Shown here piece by piece: positions 9,296 to 17,382 of a stretch of 52,753 nucleotides of DNA. The notes under the pieces were generated by a model, which did not search any database, was not told the DNA's origin, and was given only the letters and a program-made list of their open reading frames with translations. Numbering within the stretch: position 1 is the stretch's first letter; every line of letters starts with the position of its first letter. The position numbers and the translations under genes are program-made. Source of the DNA: Bacteroidales bacterium (lineage in GTDB: Bacteria > Bacteroidota > Bacteroidia > Bacteroidales > F082); contig JAFYNK010000045.1 in assembly GCA_017548125.1 (NCBI GenBank), positions 1-52,753 of the forward strand, read 5' to 3'.

Positions 9296-10227
9296 TGTTT
9301 CATCAGTTTTATAAACATATCTTCAATAGTAGGATTTATTGGTTCTATACGCAAACCTTTCATGTCTGTAAGTTCCTTTTTAAAACATTCTATATCAAAA
9401 GTTTCATCAACAACGAGATGATGCATCTCACCGAAAGGATAACATTCCACAACGCCTTTACACTTACGAGAAGATAATAATAATTGATACATATTTTCTG
9501 CGCTTATTGCGTAAAGTGTTGTGGGGACAGGGTTTGGGGACGAGTTTTGGGAATGGGAGTTAAAACCAGAAACGATGTCCTTTGGCGTATTGATGCTAAG
9601 GATACGACCTTCGTTACACAATGCGATACGGTCGCATCGTGAAGCCTCATCCATATATGGCGTTGATACAAGAATCGTTATTCCTTTCTGTTTAAGATCA
9701 GACAACATATCCCAGAACTCGCTTCGCGATACCGCATCGACGCCCGTCGTTGGTTCATCAAGAAAAAGCACACTCGGACGATGAATCAAGGCGCAGGAGA
9801 GAGCAAGTTTCTGCTTCATTCCACCAGAGAGTTTGCCAGCCTTTCGAGTCTTGAACGGCTCGATCTGACGATAGATAGGCGCGACTAAGTCGTAAGTGTC
9901 TTCCACTTTTACACCAAACAATGCAGCGAAGAAATTCAGGTTCTCCTCCACCGTCAAATCCTGATAAAGAGAGAAGCGACCTGGCATATATCCCACGCGC
10001 TTACGAATGTCGCGATACTCCTTAACAATGTCAAAACCATCGACTTCCGCACGACCAAAATCAGGATTCAATAAAGTCGTAAGCAAACGAAAAAGCGTGC
10101 TCTTCCCTGCCCCATCCGGACCTATCAAGCCGAACAGTTCGCCCCGAGCGACCTCGAAAGAGACACCGTCGAGAGCCTTCGTCTTGCCGAAACTCTTGGA
10201 AATATTTTCAACCTTTATTGCCGACAT
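9292..10227 (-). CDS. ABC transporter ATPase, first (YbhF N-half-like)
   Basis: A 311-residue nucleotide-binding protein. Walker A is GPDGAGKST (about 37-45), the signature is a canonical LSGGMKQKLAL, and Walker B is VLFLDEPTTGVD. The C-terminal part (about 215-311) is an accessory domain ending in the PTIEDMFIKLM motif typical of the family. Between the ATPase core and this domain lies a low-complexity stretch (NSHSQNSSPNPVPTT) encoded by a G-rich array with a 7-base phase (9523-9557). It looks like an in-frame insertion. The gene is 2 bases after the HlyD gene. Confidence 0.88.
   Translation of the reverse strand: MSAIKVENISKSFGKTKALDGVSFEVARGELFGLIGPDGAGKSTLFRLLTTLLNPDFGRAEVDGFDIVKEYRDIRKRVGYMPGRFSLYQDLTVEENLNFFAALFGVKVEDTYDLVAPIYRQIEPFKTRKAGKLSGGMKQKLALSCALIHRPSVLFLDEPTTGVDAVSRSEFWDMLSDLKQKGITILVSTPYMDEASRCDRIALCNEGRILSINTPKDIVSGFNSHSQNSSPNPVPTTLYAISAENMYQLLLSSRKCKGVVECYPFGEMHHLVVDETFDIECFKKELTDMKGLRIEPINPTIEDMFIKLMKQ
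9523..9557. repeat. Degenerate G-rich heptamer array inside the ABC ATPase gene
   Basis: Five 7-base units (GGGGACA, GGGTTTG, GGGACGA, GTTTTGG, GAATGGG) occur in a coding linker. The pattern also reads as a 14-base period. Confidence 0.5.
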
Positions 10228-10229
10228 AA

Positions 10230-11114
10230 TTACAATATTACTTCACCAGCAAGACCTATTTTCAAACGACCGTCATTCTTGACAGCAATCTTTACGGCAT
10301 AAACAAGATTAGCACGTGAGTCTTTTGTCTGAATATTTTTCGGCGTAAACTCACTTTCTGACGAAATCCATGACACACGACCGACATAATCATATCGTTC
10401 TTCGCCACCAAAATCAGCGATGACTTTCACTTCATCACCGAGATTAACTTTCGACAATTGGTCGGAAGTAAAATATGCTCTTAGATAAATATTATCAAGA
10501 TCTGCGAGCTTCATCATAGGTTTGCCTACAGTAGCATATTCCCCTGCTTCCGCATACTTAACCAAGACCGTTCCTCTAACAGCAGAAGTGATACGGCATT
10601 TTTCGATGCGATCGTTTAGAGCAGCGATCTGTGCTTCAAGAGCAGCAGCGTTCTCGTTTATTGTCAAAGTATTATTATCCAGAGTAGACAGATTTGCCGA
10701 CAGCTGACCTTCAAGTATATTGATCTGCGACGCTATATCATCATACTGTTTCTGCGTTGCAGCTCCATCACGGAGCATATTATCAACACGCTTCAACTCA
10801 TTTTTCATTGTCGCAATCTGTTTACGTAACGACGCCACTTGTTTTTCCTTATCAGGACGACTGCTAAGAAGAGCCGACTGCTGCGCGACAAGCTGTTTAC
10901 GCTGTAAATGCAACTGCATACTATCAATAGCACCGACAACCGTGCTCGCCTCGACAAGTTCACCTTCCGCCACATTGAAATTCAAGATTCTTCCCGTCGC
11001 CTCCGATGAAATTATCACTTCAGTTGCTTCAAATATTCCCTGTGCGTCATAAGTGACGTTTTGTTCACAAGACACTAAAAATAGTATTGTCAAAATATAA
11101 AATAATCGTCTCAT
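10230..11114 (-). CDS. HlyD/YbhG-family periplasmic adaptor lipoprotein
   Basis: A 294-residue membrane fusion protein. The N-terminus has a lipobox (LFLVSC, Cys16), so it is probably a lipoprotein anchored facing the periplasm. Next come a half-lipoyl segment (ATGRILNFNVAEGELVEA), a coiled-coil hairpin (about 75-170, rich in Gln, Lys and Leu, with DNMLRDGAATQKQYDD), the second lipoyl half (ITSAVRGTVLVKYAEAGEYATVGKP) and a beta-barrel domain. It should link the inner-membrane ABC complex with the TolC-like protein encoded 3 bases upstream. Confidence 0.87.
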   Translation of the reverse strand: MRRLFYILTILFLVSCEQNVTYDAQGIFEATEVIISSEATGRILNFNVAEGELVEASTVVGAIDSMQLHLQRKQLVAQQSALLSSRPDKEKQVASLRKQIATMKNELKRVDNMLRDGAATQKQYDDIASQINILEGQLSANLSTLDNNTLTINENAAALEAQIAALNDRIEKCRITSAVRGTVLVKYAEAGEYATVGKPMMKLADLDNIYLRAYFTSDQLSKVNLGDEVKVIADFGGEERYDYVGRVSWISSESEFTPKNIQTKDSRANLVYAVKIAVKNDGRLKIGLAGEVIL

Positions 11115-11117
11115 AGT

Positions 11118-12395
11118 TTATTGATTTAATGTTGTTTTTAATCTGTAAATTGCTTGTAATAATTCTATTTCGTGCATGCTGCGATTAAGTATTGCCGTCG
11201 TTTCGTCAGCTATCTTAGTCAATAATTCCGTTGCATCGATGACACCATTTTCTAGTTTCGACTCTGCCGCCACGCGTACCGAGCGACGCAGTTCCACGAT
11301 GCGTTTGTCGTCATCCACAGCAGTGCGCAGTCGTGCTATTTCACCATCATCCTGTGTGGTCTGCATTTGCGTATTAAAAAGAAAAACATCACGTTGTATC
11401 GCTATCTGTCGTTCAGCGACATTCAGCTTATTCATATTATTTTTCTTGGAATAAAACGCCCCGACGTTCCACATCATACGCACTCCTGCCATCGCATTAA
11501 GTGTCCATTCTGACGACACCATACTTTTAAACATATCCAGCCCAGGATATCCGTAGTAAGCCTGAGCGAAGGCACTGAACTGCGGCATCAGCGAGACGTT
11601 TATAGCATTACGCTGCGCATTGAGTTTAGCCGCCTGCGCTTCAAACAAAGCGAGTTCTGGACGTGCCGAATTACGGTCAACAACGTCCGTCATTTCTGGT
11701 CGCTGCAGTTTTTCATCAGTGAGTTCCTGTCCGATAAAGACTTCCAACATTCTGCGATAACTTGTACGCGACGCCTCGACCTGAGATAGAGTCTGACGAG
11801 CGACCAACAATTCAGCCTCAACTGCATCGACATCCGACTGCATCGCGACACCATTATTATAATATACGCGCATACGATTCAAGTTACTTTCCAACACCTC
11901 GATCAAAGACTCAGTCTGAGCGACGCGTTCATCGAGCAATAATATTCCGAAATAAATATTATCCACTCTAGACTGCAAGTCATACAAAGCGACATCAACA
12001 CGACTACGCTGCTCAGCCGCATCAGCCTGCGCTATTTCACGATTCGCTTTCGACAGACCACCGTCCCAAATGTTTTGTGTAACATCTATTGCAAGTTTAT
12101 ACTGATCCTTACGAATTCCCGACATATCCAATCCATTCGCTGCGATCATAGCATTGAACGCCTCTGGATAAGTAGGAGTTGCAGACTGATACGTCGCCTG
12201 TCCCGACAACACGACTTGCGGTATCCAGGCACGCTTGGCATTTGAAATGCTGTACTGCTCCGTTTCCGATATCAGATCATACTGCTGTATCTCCGGATAA
12301 TGTTCACGCGCCAATCTACGGCACTCTTCTAGCGACTGCGACGTTGAAACGAATGCAGTCTGAATAATAAATAAAAATAATAAAATCCGTTTCAT
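11118..12395 (-). CDS. TolC-family outer membrane efflux protein
   Basis: A 425-residue TolC homologue. The frame is open further upstream, but the ATG at 12395 begins a clean signal peptide (MKRILLFLFIIQTAFVSTS) followed by QSLEECRRLAREHYPEIQQYDL, the usual TolC-family opening. The upstream extension runs through the TetR gene and is discarded. Two long alpha-helical repeats rich in Arg, Glu and Ala are visible (about 150-215 and 335-425), as expected for the trimeric tunnel. It lies 4 bases after the TetR gene and 3 before the adaptor gene. Confidence 0.88.
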   Translation of the reverse strand: MKRILLFLFIIQTAFVSTSQSLEECRRLAREHYPEIQQYDLISETEQYSISNAKRAWIPQVVLSGQATYQSATPTYPEAFNAMIAANGLDMSGIRKDQYKLAIDVTQNIWDGGLSKANREIAQADAAEQRSRVDVALYDLQSRVDNIYFGILLLDERVAQTESLIEVLESNLNRMRVYYNNGVAMQSDVDAVEAELLVARQTLSQVEASRTSYRRMLEVFIGQELTDEKLQRPEMTDVVDRNSARPELALFEAQAAKLNAQRNAINVSLMPQFSAFAQAYYGYPGLDMFKSMVSSEWTLNAMAGVRMMWNVGAFYSKKNNMNKLNVAERQIAIQRDVFLFNTQMQTTQDDGEIARLRTAVDDDKRIVELRRSVRVAAESKLENGVIDATELLTKIADETTAILNRSMHEIELLQAIYRLKTTLNQ

Positions 12396-12399
12396 AGCA

Positions 12400-13023
12400 T
12401 TATATTTTTCTAATTCTTCGCATGATAATCTCAATATTCTCTGCCTTGCGTGCTGCAAGAAACGCCTTAGTCTCCACCATATCGTCACACATCATATTTT
12501 CGGCAAACTGTGTCATCATCGACGTACAAATATTAAGAGAGAGTATCGTCTGGAACAAAGACATCACGTTAAACTGCTCCACCTCGCCCCTTGATGCTGC
12601 AGCATCGACCTCATTTTGCAGTTGACCAAAAAGATGATAAAAACTCTCTATCTTAGACCTGAACATATCACAACGTTCCTTGTTCGGCAAAACTTCATTC
12701 ATCAAAAATTTAGGAAGTCCAGGATTTGCAATAATAAAATCAAAATGAACAGACACCGCTTCTTTGATACGTTCCGTCAATGGAAGATTCGCATTGCCGA
12801 ACAGATAAGTCAGCACCGGTGTTATCTCCGACATCTTCTTCTCAATGATACGTTCAAAGAGCTGTTCTTTGGTACGGAAATAATAATGTAACATCGCGTG
12901 TGTCACACCTGCCGATTTCGCGATAGAAGTCGTTCGCGCGCCATCATAACCCTTTGCTACAAACTCATATTCAGCCGCTTCAAGTATCTGTTGCTCTTTA
13001 CTTTGATTCACTTGCTCTTTCAT
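12400..13023 (-). CDS. TetR-family repressor of the export operon
   Basis: A TetR/AcrR regulator. The DNA-binding domain is within about residues 10-55 of the protein starting MKEQVNQSKEQQILEAA, with the HTH around TTSIAKSAGVTHAMLHYYFRTKEQLF. The C-terminal ligand-binding region is alpha-helical and ends in a basic RRIRKI tail. A start at 13053 is possible, but its first codons lie in a 16-bp palindrome (13034-13049) that looks like the operator. I therefore prefer the ATG at 13023, giving 207 residues. As first gene of the operon it probably represses itself and the six downstream genes until a substrate binds. Confidence 0.87.
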   Translation of the reverse strand: MKEQVNQSKEQQILEAAEYEFVAKGYDGARTTSIAKSAGVTHAMLHYYFRTKEQLFERIIEKKMSEITPVLTYLFGNANLPLTERIKEAVSVHFDFIIANPGLPKFLMNEVLPNKERCDMFRSKIESFYHLFGQLQNEVDAAASRGEVEQFNVMSLFQTILSLNICTSMMTQFAENMMCDDMVETKAFLAARKAENIEIIMRRIRKI

Positions 13024-13033
13024 ATCAATATTA

Positions 13034-13049
13034 TTAACAATATTGTTAA
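13034..13049. promoter_or_regulatory. Perfect 16-bp palindrome, probable TetR operator
   Basis: TTAACAATATTGTTAA is identical to its reverse complement. It sits about 15-30 bases downstream of the -7 box at 13065-13072 and just before the preferred regulator start. An operator there would block transcription of the whole export operon. Confidence 0.6.
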
Positions 13050-13064
13050 ACATTTTTGTTAGCG

Positions 13065-13072
13065 CAAAGATA
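13065..13072 (-). promoter_or_regulatory. -7 box (TATCTTTG) of the TetR/export operon
   Basis: On the minus strand TATCTTTG matches TAnnTTTG exactly and is followed by GCG, placing the start of transcription near 13058. Confidence 0.6.
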
Positions 13073-13200
13073 TATAATTTTTCTAAAGTGTATAAAACAT
13101 TTTCAAAAAAAAACTACTGAACAATACACGACATAAGATTGTCTAATGTATCTTGTATGGAAACTCTCTTTTTGATCTAAATTTATATACAAAAAAGAAA

Positions 13201-13231
13201 CCGCCTAACTTTTTGTTGTTAGACGGCCTCT
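13201..13231 (-). terminator. Terminator of the lipoprotein gene
   Basis: On the minus strand CCGTCTAAC pairs with GTTAGGCGG (one G-U pair) and is followed by a T-rich tail. On the plus strand a T run also follows at 13231. Confidence 0.75.
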
Positions 13232-13255
13232 TTTTTTACTTAAACAAGAATAACT

Positions 13256-13627
13256 TTATTCTGTAAATTCTACTACATATCCTGAGACTGTGACTTTTAC
13301 ATTGCTGTATATACCAGCAAATGTTGTTGCACTTGTTTCTACTGTTTCATTAATAACAGCTCTTGATGAACCAACCAAGTTCGCATTTTCAAGCATATTA
13401 GCTCTTGCTTCTTCAATTAAACCTTTCTTTCTAAAACCACCAAAACCAAAGAAATAATCTGCTTGTGCTTCACCTCTCACTTTTGCAACAATTTTGTAAT
13501 TGTTATCTTGCAAAACAACATTGGTTGAATTTTGATTAAGGTTTCTTGTCAAAGGATCATGAAGAGAACAACTTGAAGCGCCTACAAGCATAACTGCTAA
13601 AACGAATAACATTAATAATTTTCTCAT
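13256..13627 (-). CDS. Small lipoprotein, DUF6567-like
   Basis: A 123-residue protein starting MRKLLMLFVLAVMLVGASSCS, a lipoprotein signal peptide with a lipobox ending at Cys20. The frame is open to a GTG at 13651, but that would place the start inside the promoter box, so the ATG at 13627 is chosen. The mature part (LHDPLTRNLNQNSTNVVLQDNNYKIV, then a GFGGFRKKG loop and AVINETVETS) resembles small Bacteroidetes lipoproteins I associate with DUF6567; this name is from memory. Function unknown. It is monocistronic, with its own promoter and terminator. Confidence 0.7.
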   Translation of the reverse strand: MRKLLMLFVLAVMLVGASSCSLHDPLTRNLNQNSTNVVLQDNNYKIVAKVRGEAQADYFFGFGGFRKKGLIEEARANMLENANLVGSSRAVINETVETSATTFAGIYSNVKVTVSGYVVEFTE

Positions 13628-13650
13628 AACAATTAATTTTTTAAACATCA

Positions 13651-13658
13651 CAAAGATA
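13651..13658 (-). promoter_or_regulatory. -7 box (TATCTTTG) of the lipoprotein gene
   Basis: The minus strand reads TATCTTTG, an exact match to TAnnTTTG, 24 bases before the ATG at 13627. Confidence 0.55.
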
Positions 13659-13766
13659 GAAATTATTTACTTTCATTTTACATTTTTCGGGGGAAAAAAA
13701 AACTTTTCCTATAAAAATAAAAATCAACAACTTATCAATTCACCAACCAATTAATTCATATATAAA

Positions 13767-13798
13767 AAAAGCACCCAGCGGGGAACTGAAGTGCTTTT
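13767..13798. terminator. Orphan hairpin between divergent genes
   Basis: AAAAGCAC pairs with GTGCTTTT across a 16-base loop. Both neighbouring genes point away from it, so it does not end an obvious gene. It might end a small RNA or be a bidirectional insulator. Confidence 0.5.
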
Positions 13799-13888
13799 CA
13801 TCATTTGAGAAAATTGAAATGTATAACCAAAACCGAACATAATACAAATTATCAGATAATTTTGTTCAATAGAAAGAAAAAAAAACTA

Positions 13889-13896
13889 TATTTTTG
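13889..13896 (+). promoter_or_regulatory. -7 box (TATTTTTG) of the 156-residue hypothetical gene
   Basis: TATTTTTG matches TAnnTTTG, with a TTTG at 13861-13864 as a possible -33 element. The gene start at 13915 lies 18 bases downstream. Confidence 0.55.
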
Positions 13897-13914
13897 CAAA
13901 AAAGAAAATTTATT

Positions 13915-14385
13915 ATGACACACAAATATTACGACTTTTATATGCGTTTCCCTTCTTTTGAAGATGCTACTAAAGCGCAGGAATTTTACAACAACACACA
14001 CAAAGCACGCATAGGCGGAAAATTCGTCATCAACGACAATGGAGTCTGCTCTCTTTCAATAACAGACGAATGCGAATTAATCTGCGACATGTATCAATTC
14101 GGAATGAAACGTTTTATAGTTGTCGATAATTATCACGGTCAGAACAGAAAAGACGGCAAGATGTATTTCGACGTACAGACTGACACCGACGTTCTTGTTT
14201 CATTCTTATATGACGACGAAATCTTTGAAAACATCAACCAATTCTTAAAAGAAGACATTTACAAAGACGGTTACGTCAATGAAGGCAGCAATTTCCCTCC
14301 TATCATCAAACGCATCATCGACGGAATGGGAATCGATGACCTTTATGATATGCTCAGCGTCAATGCACCGGGATTTGATATTTAA
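13915..14385 (+). CDS. Hypothetical cytosolic protein
   Basis: A 156-residue protein, starting at the ATG at 13915 (MTHKYYDFYMRFPSF). The earlier in-frame ATG at 13894 overlaps the promoter box. It has no signal peptide or membrane segment. It is acidic (TDTDVLVSFLYDDEIF, GIDDLYDM) and aromatic-rich, with a compact alpha/beta look and two halves. I do not recognise a family. It is monocistronic, with a promoter directly upstream and a heptamer array plus hairpin downstream. It may be one of the many Bacteroidales-restricted conserved proteins. Confidence 0.6.
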   Translation: MTHKYYDFYMRFPSFEDATKAQEFYNNTHKARIGGKFVINDNGVCSLSITDECELICDMYQFGMKRFIVVDNYHGQNRKDGKMYFDVQTDTDVLVSFLYDDEIFENINQFLKEDIYKDGYVNEGSNFPPIIKRIIDGMGIDDLYDMLSVNAPGFDI

Positions 14386-14392
14386 ATTAATT

Positions 14393-14420
14393 CATAATTC
14401 ACAATGCATAATGCATAATT
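14393..14420. repeat. Heptamer array (CATAATT-type)
   Basis: Four in-phase units (CATAATT, CACAATG, CATAATG, CATAATT). The same family occurs at 23901-23928. Confidence 0.75.
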
Positions 14421-14431
14421 TATTTATGTAG

Positions 14432-14477
14432 AGACGCATCAATTACACCTTAAAAATAAACACACATTGAAGCGTCT
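14432..14477. repeat. GTAGAGACG-type inverted repeat
   Basis: AGACGC and TCAA at 14432-14442 pair with TTGA and GCGTCT at 14467-14477. GTAGAGACG-headed hairpins are a recurrent intergenic motif in Bacteroidetes and cyanobacteria (from memory). Related pieces occur at 49369-49388 and 52541-52549. Confidence 0.5.
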
Positions 14478-14512
14478 TATTATTTAAAATTGAAAATGGA
14501 AAATTAAAAGTT

Positions 14513-17302
14513 ATGAAAAAATTATTTCTCATCATTATATTGGCTTTATTCGTTAATGTCAACGGACAACAGACAACAGACAACAGTAGTGAGCCATCAG
14601 CCATCAGCTATCAGCAATCAGTAAATACCGGAATTATTCCAACTCCACAATTTGCTGAAATTTGTGATTTTAATAATTCAACAAATAATTTTGTTATAGA
14701 CGAGTCTTGCTTACTCGTTGATATTGGTGAAAATGAAGAAATATCTAAAATCATCAATACTTTCAAAAATGACATCCAAGAAATAACAGGTATTGATTTA
14801 AAAGTTTCTAAAAAAGGAAACAAAAAAAGAAATAATATCGTTTTTGGTATATATGATCCTGAAAAAATTGAACAAATCCAAAATGGTCCTAAAGATATAA
14901 TAGGATTAGATAGTAGAGAAATAAATCCTCAAGAATATCATATAATTGTTATTGGAAACTATATAATGGTATCAGCACCAACTCCTCAAGGTCTTTTCTA
15001 CGGAGCTCAAAGTTTGAAACAGATAATCCGTCACCAACTTCTCACAGAAAACAATCTGAATATTCCTTGGTATTACATCTTCGACTATCCTTCTCTTGAA
15101 TATCGCGGATGGATGGATGACATCAGTCGCGGTCCTATTCCAACAACGGAATTTATCAAAGAAGAAATTCGTCGCCTCGCTGAATATAAATTCAATTTCT
15201 TCAACCTTTACACCGAACATCTTTTCAAACTCGACGAATATCCTGACATCGCTCCTACCGACGGTCTCACTGCCGAAGAAATCAAAGAGCTGACAGAATA
15301 CGCAAAGGATTATTACATAGAATTCATCGGTAACCAACAATGTTTCGCTCATGCCGAAAAGACTCTCGACAATCCTTTCTATAACGACATCAAAGACACT
15401 CGTTTCAACTTCAATCCTGGTGTTGAAGACACTTACGAGTTTTTAGAAACATTACTCGGAGAGACAGCACAAGCATACGAATCAAAATATTTTAACATCA
15501 ACTGCGACGAGACAGAAAGTCTCGGCAACGGAAACGCTAAGTCATACGTCGATAGCCTCGGCGCTGAGAACGCATACTGCCAACATATAAATAAGGTATA
15601 TGACATTTTGCAAAAATATGACAAAGATGTCATGATGTGGGGCGACATCCTCGCCAAGAATCCTGAGATGATCAAACAGCTTCCAGAAAACATGCAGTTC
15701 ATCGTTTGGAGCTACGGCGGTCGTGAAAGTTTCGACGAGATGATAGCACCTTTCAAAAACTCAGGACATACTTTCTGGGTAGCTCCTGGAGCAAGCTGCT
15801 GGGCAAGCTGTTTCCCTAACATGGACAACTACATCGTCAATATCGCCAACTTCGCTCGCGACGGTTATAAGAACGGAGCTAAAGGTGTCATCAACACCGC
15901 TTGGGACGACTACGGCGAAACAATGTTCAACGAGGTATGGCACGCGATGGTATGGTGCGCAGAAACAAGCTGGAACACATTGAAGACTAATGACAACGAA
16001 GAGAGAATCGCTAGAGAAGAGATTTTCAATAAGAATTTCAATATTCAATATTTCCAACAGCAAACAGCAAACAGCCAAAGTTATGTACTTGATCATCTAT
16101 ATGAATTAAACAGAATGATTGACGAGAGCGATATGACTAACCTTATGAACTTCACCGTTCTAAACTCTCCTCTTTTGGAGTTTTATCCTTCACAATTAGA
16201 TTCAGCAGCGATTGCAAAAAATGAACATGAGAAACAACAAGCTTTCGATATTTATCAAAAACTTTTGAAAGACAGACAAGAAGTCAAAGCAAATCCAGAA
16301 ATCATTGATGTTGCAATATTGGCTGCTTATAGAGCATATATCGTGACACTGAAGAATGAATTGAGAGTCAATCTTTATAAAACAATGCTCAACCCAACTG
16401 AAGAAAATGTAGCATCAACACGAAATATGTCTGCACAGTTCTTAGATTCACTTCATTGCTTGAAGAAAAGATTTGTCAAGGCATGGGATATGGAGTCACG
16501 TTCATACTACAGAAACGTTTTCACTGAACGCTATGACAAAATAGCTAAAGACGTTTTGAATGCAGGAAACCATGTTTTTATAGAGACTACAAGACTACAA
16601 GACTACAAGACTACAAGTAATGGTCAACAGACTTTGGTTTCTTTAAAGACTATATTTAACGATAGAGATATTTATTACACTATAGACGGCAGCGAGCCTG
16701 ACAAGAACAGTAAGGTTTATACTGGTCCTTTTGCCATTGAACGCTCTTGTATCGTGAAGGCTACTTGTTTTGAAGACAACAGAGACAAAATCATCAGCGA
16801 GAAATACATCCTCTATCATAAGGGCATGGGACATTTCAAAAAGTTGAATACTGTTGCTGGCAACTACAGACCAGAATATTCTGGAGGTAGCGAAGACGCA
16901 TTGCTCAACGGAGCTGTCGGCACGAACAACTACAAAGACGGCAACTGGCAAGGATTCTATGGCAACGACTGCGACATTGAACTCGACTTCGGCAAAAAGG
17001 AAAAACTTAATTCATTAAAGATTAATTTCATTACTAATCCATACGACTGGATTTTGATGCCTAAGAGAATGTCGGTATATCACTCTGACAACGGCATTCA
17101 TTATCAATTATTCAAATCATACGACCTCTACGAAGAAGTGCCAACATCAAGAAGCACAATCGTGACAAAGACAATAGATGTAAGCGGTTTATCAAGCAGA
17201 TATGTCAGAATCATGATTGAAAACCCTGGATTCATTCCACAAGGACTTCCAGGATACAATAATCCATCATGGATGTTTATGGATGAAATCGTTGTGGAAT
17301 AG
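14513..17302 (+). CDS. GH20 beta-N-acetylhexosaminidase, multidomain, secreted
   Basis: A 929-residue exported glycosidase. A signal peptide covers residues 1-18 (MKKLFLIIILALFVNVNG). An N-terminal GH20b-like domain (about 38-175) ends in the APTPQGLFYGAQSLKQI motif. The GH20 barrel (about 190-510) holds the catalytic Asp332-Glu333 pair in FNINCDETES. A chitobiase C-like segment (YYTIDGSEPDKNSKVYTGPF, about 718-740) and a C-terminal discoidin/CBM32-like domain (about 780-929) follow. It probably removes terminal GlcNAc or GalNAc from host or dietary glycans in the periplasm or on the surface; no T9SS signal or lipobox is seen. Three repeat arrays are read through in frame: 14565-14627, 16056-16076 and 16585-16616. 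Confidence 0.88.
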   Translation: MKKLFLIIILALFVNVNGQQTTDNSSEPSAISYQQSVNTGIIPTPQFAEICDFNNSTNNFVIDESCLLVDIGENEEISKIINTFKNDIQEITGIDLKVSKKGNKKRNNIVFGIYDPEKIEQIQNGPKDIIGLDSREINPQEYHIIVIGNYIMVSAPTPQGLFYGAQSLKQIIRHQLLTENNLNIPWYYIFDYPSLEYRGWMDDISRGPIPTTEFIKEEIRRLAEYKFNFFNLYTEHLFKLDEYPDIAPTDGLTAEEIKELTEYAKDYYIEFIGNQQCFAHAEKTLDNPFYNDIKDTRFNFNPGVEDTYEFLETLLGETAQAYESKYFNINCDETESLGNGNAKSYVDSLGAENAYCQHINKVYDILQKYDKDVMMWGDILAKNPEMIKQLPENMQFIVWSYGGRESFDEMIAPFKNSGHTFWVAPGASCWASCFPNMDNYIVNIANFARDGYKNGAKGVINTAWDDYGETMFNEVWHAMVWCAETSWNTLKTNDNEERIAREEIFNKNFNIQYFQQQTANSQSYVLDHLYELNRMIDESDMTNLMNFTVLNSPLLEFYPSQLDSAAIAKNEHEKQQAFDIYQKLLKDRQEVKANPEIIDVAILAAYRAYIVTLKNELRVNLYKTMLNPTEENVASTRNMSAQFLDSLHCLKKRFVKAWDMESRSYYRNVFTERYDKIAKDVLNAGNHVFIETTRLQDYKTTSNGQQTLVSLKTIFNDRDIYYTIDGSEPDKNSKVYTGPFAIERSCIVKATCFEDNRDKIISEKYILYHKGMGHFKKLNTVAGNYRPEYSGGSEDALLNGAVGTNNYKDGNWQGFYGNDCDIELDFGKKEKLNSLKINFITNPYDWILMPKRMSVYHSDNGIHYQLFKSYDLYEEVPTSRSTIVTKTIDVSGLSSRYVRIMIENPGFIPQGLPGYNNPSWMFMDEIVVE
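14565..14627. repeat. Nine-unit heptamer array in the GH20 gene, after the signal peptide
   Basis: Nine 7-base units in strict phase: three GACAACA, one GTAGTGA, two GCCATCA, then GCTATCA, GCAATCA, GTAAATA. The 63 bases encode 21 residues of Gln/Ser/Thr-rich linker without breaking the frame. Confidence 0.85.
16056..16076. repeat. Three-unit heptamer array in the GH20 gene
   Basis: AACAGCA, AACAGCA, AACAGCC encode part of FQQQTANSQS. Twenty-one bases keep the frame. Confidence 0.7.
16585..16616. repeat. Four perfect octamers (GACTACAA) in the GH20 gene
   Basis: Four identical copies of GACTACAA encode TTRLQDYKTTS between domains. The same octamer appears between genes at 38117-38148. Confidence 0.85.
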
Positions 17303-17312
17303 TTAGGGGTGT

Positions 17313-17382
17313 GGAATTAGGAATTAGGAATTAGAAATTAGAAATTAGGAGTTATGAATTAGGAATTAGGAGTGTAGAGTTA
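17313..17382. repeat. Ten-unit heptamer array (GGAATTA-type)
   Basis: In-phase 7-base units (GGAATTA, GAAATTA, GGAGTTA, TGAATTA and variants) fill the whole gap between GH20 and the next gene. The last unit supplies the A of the start codon at 17382. Confidence 0.85.

Noticed and set aside
12396-12488. Upstream extension of the TolC-like protein
   Set aside because: It overlaps the TetR gene and hides the signal peptide that begins at 12395.
16585-16616. Sequencing or assembly error in GH20 caused by GACTACAA copies
   Set aside because: The same octamer occurs at other sites, and the reading frame through it joins two recognisable domains, so the copies are probably real.
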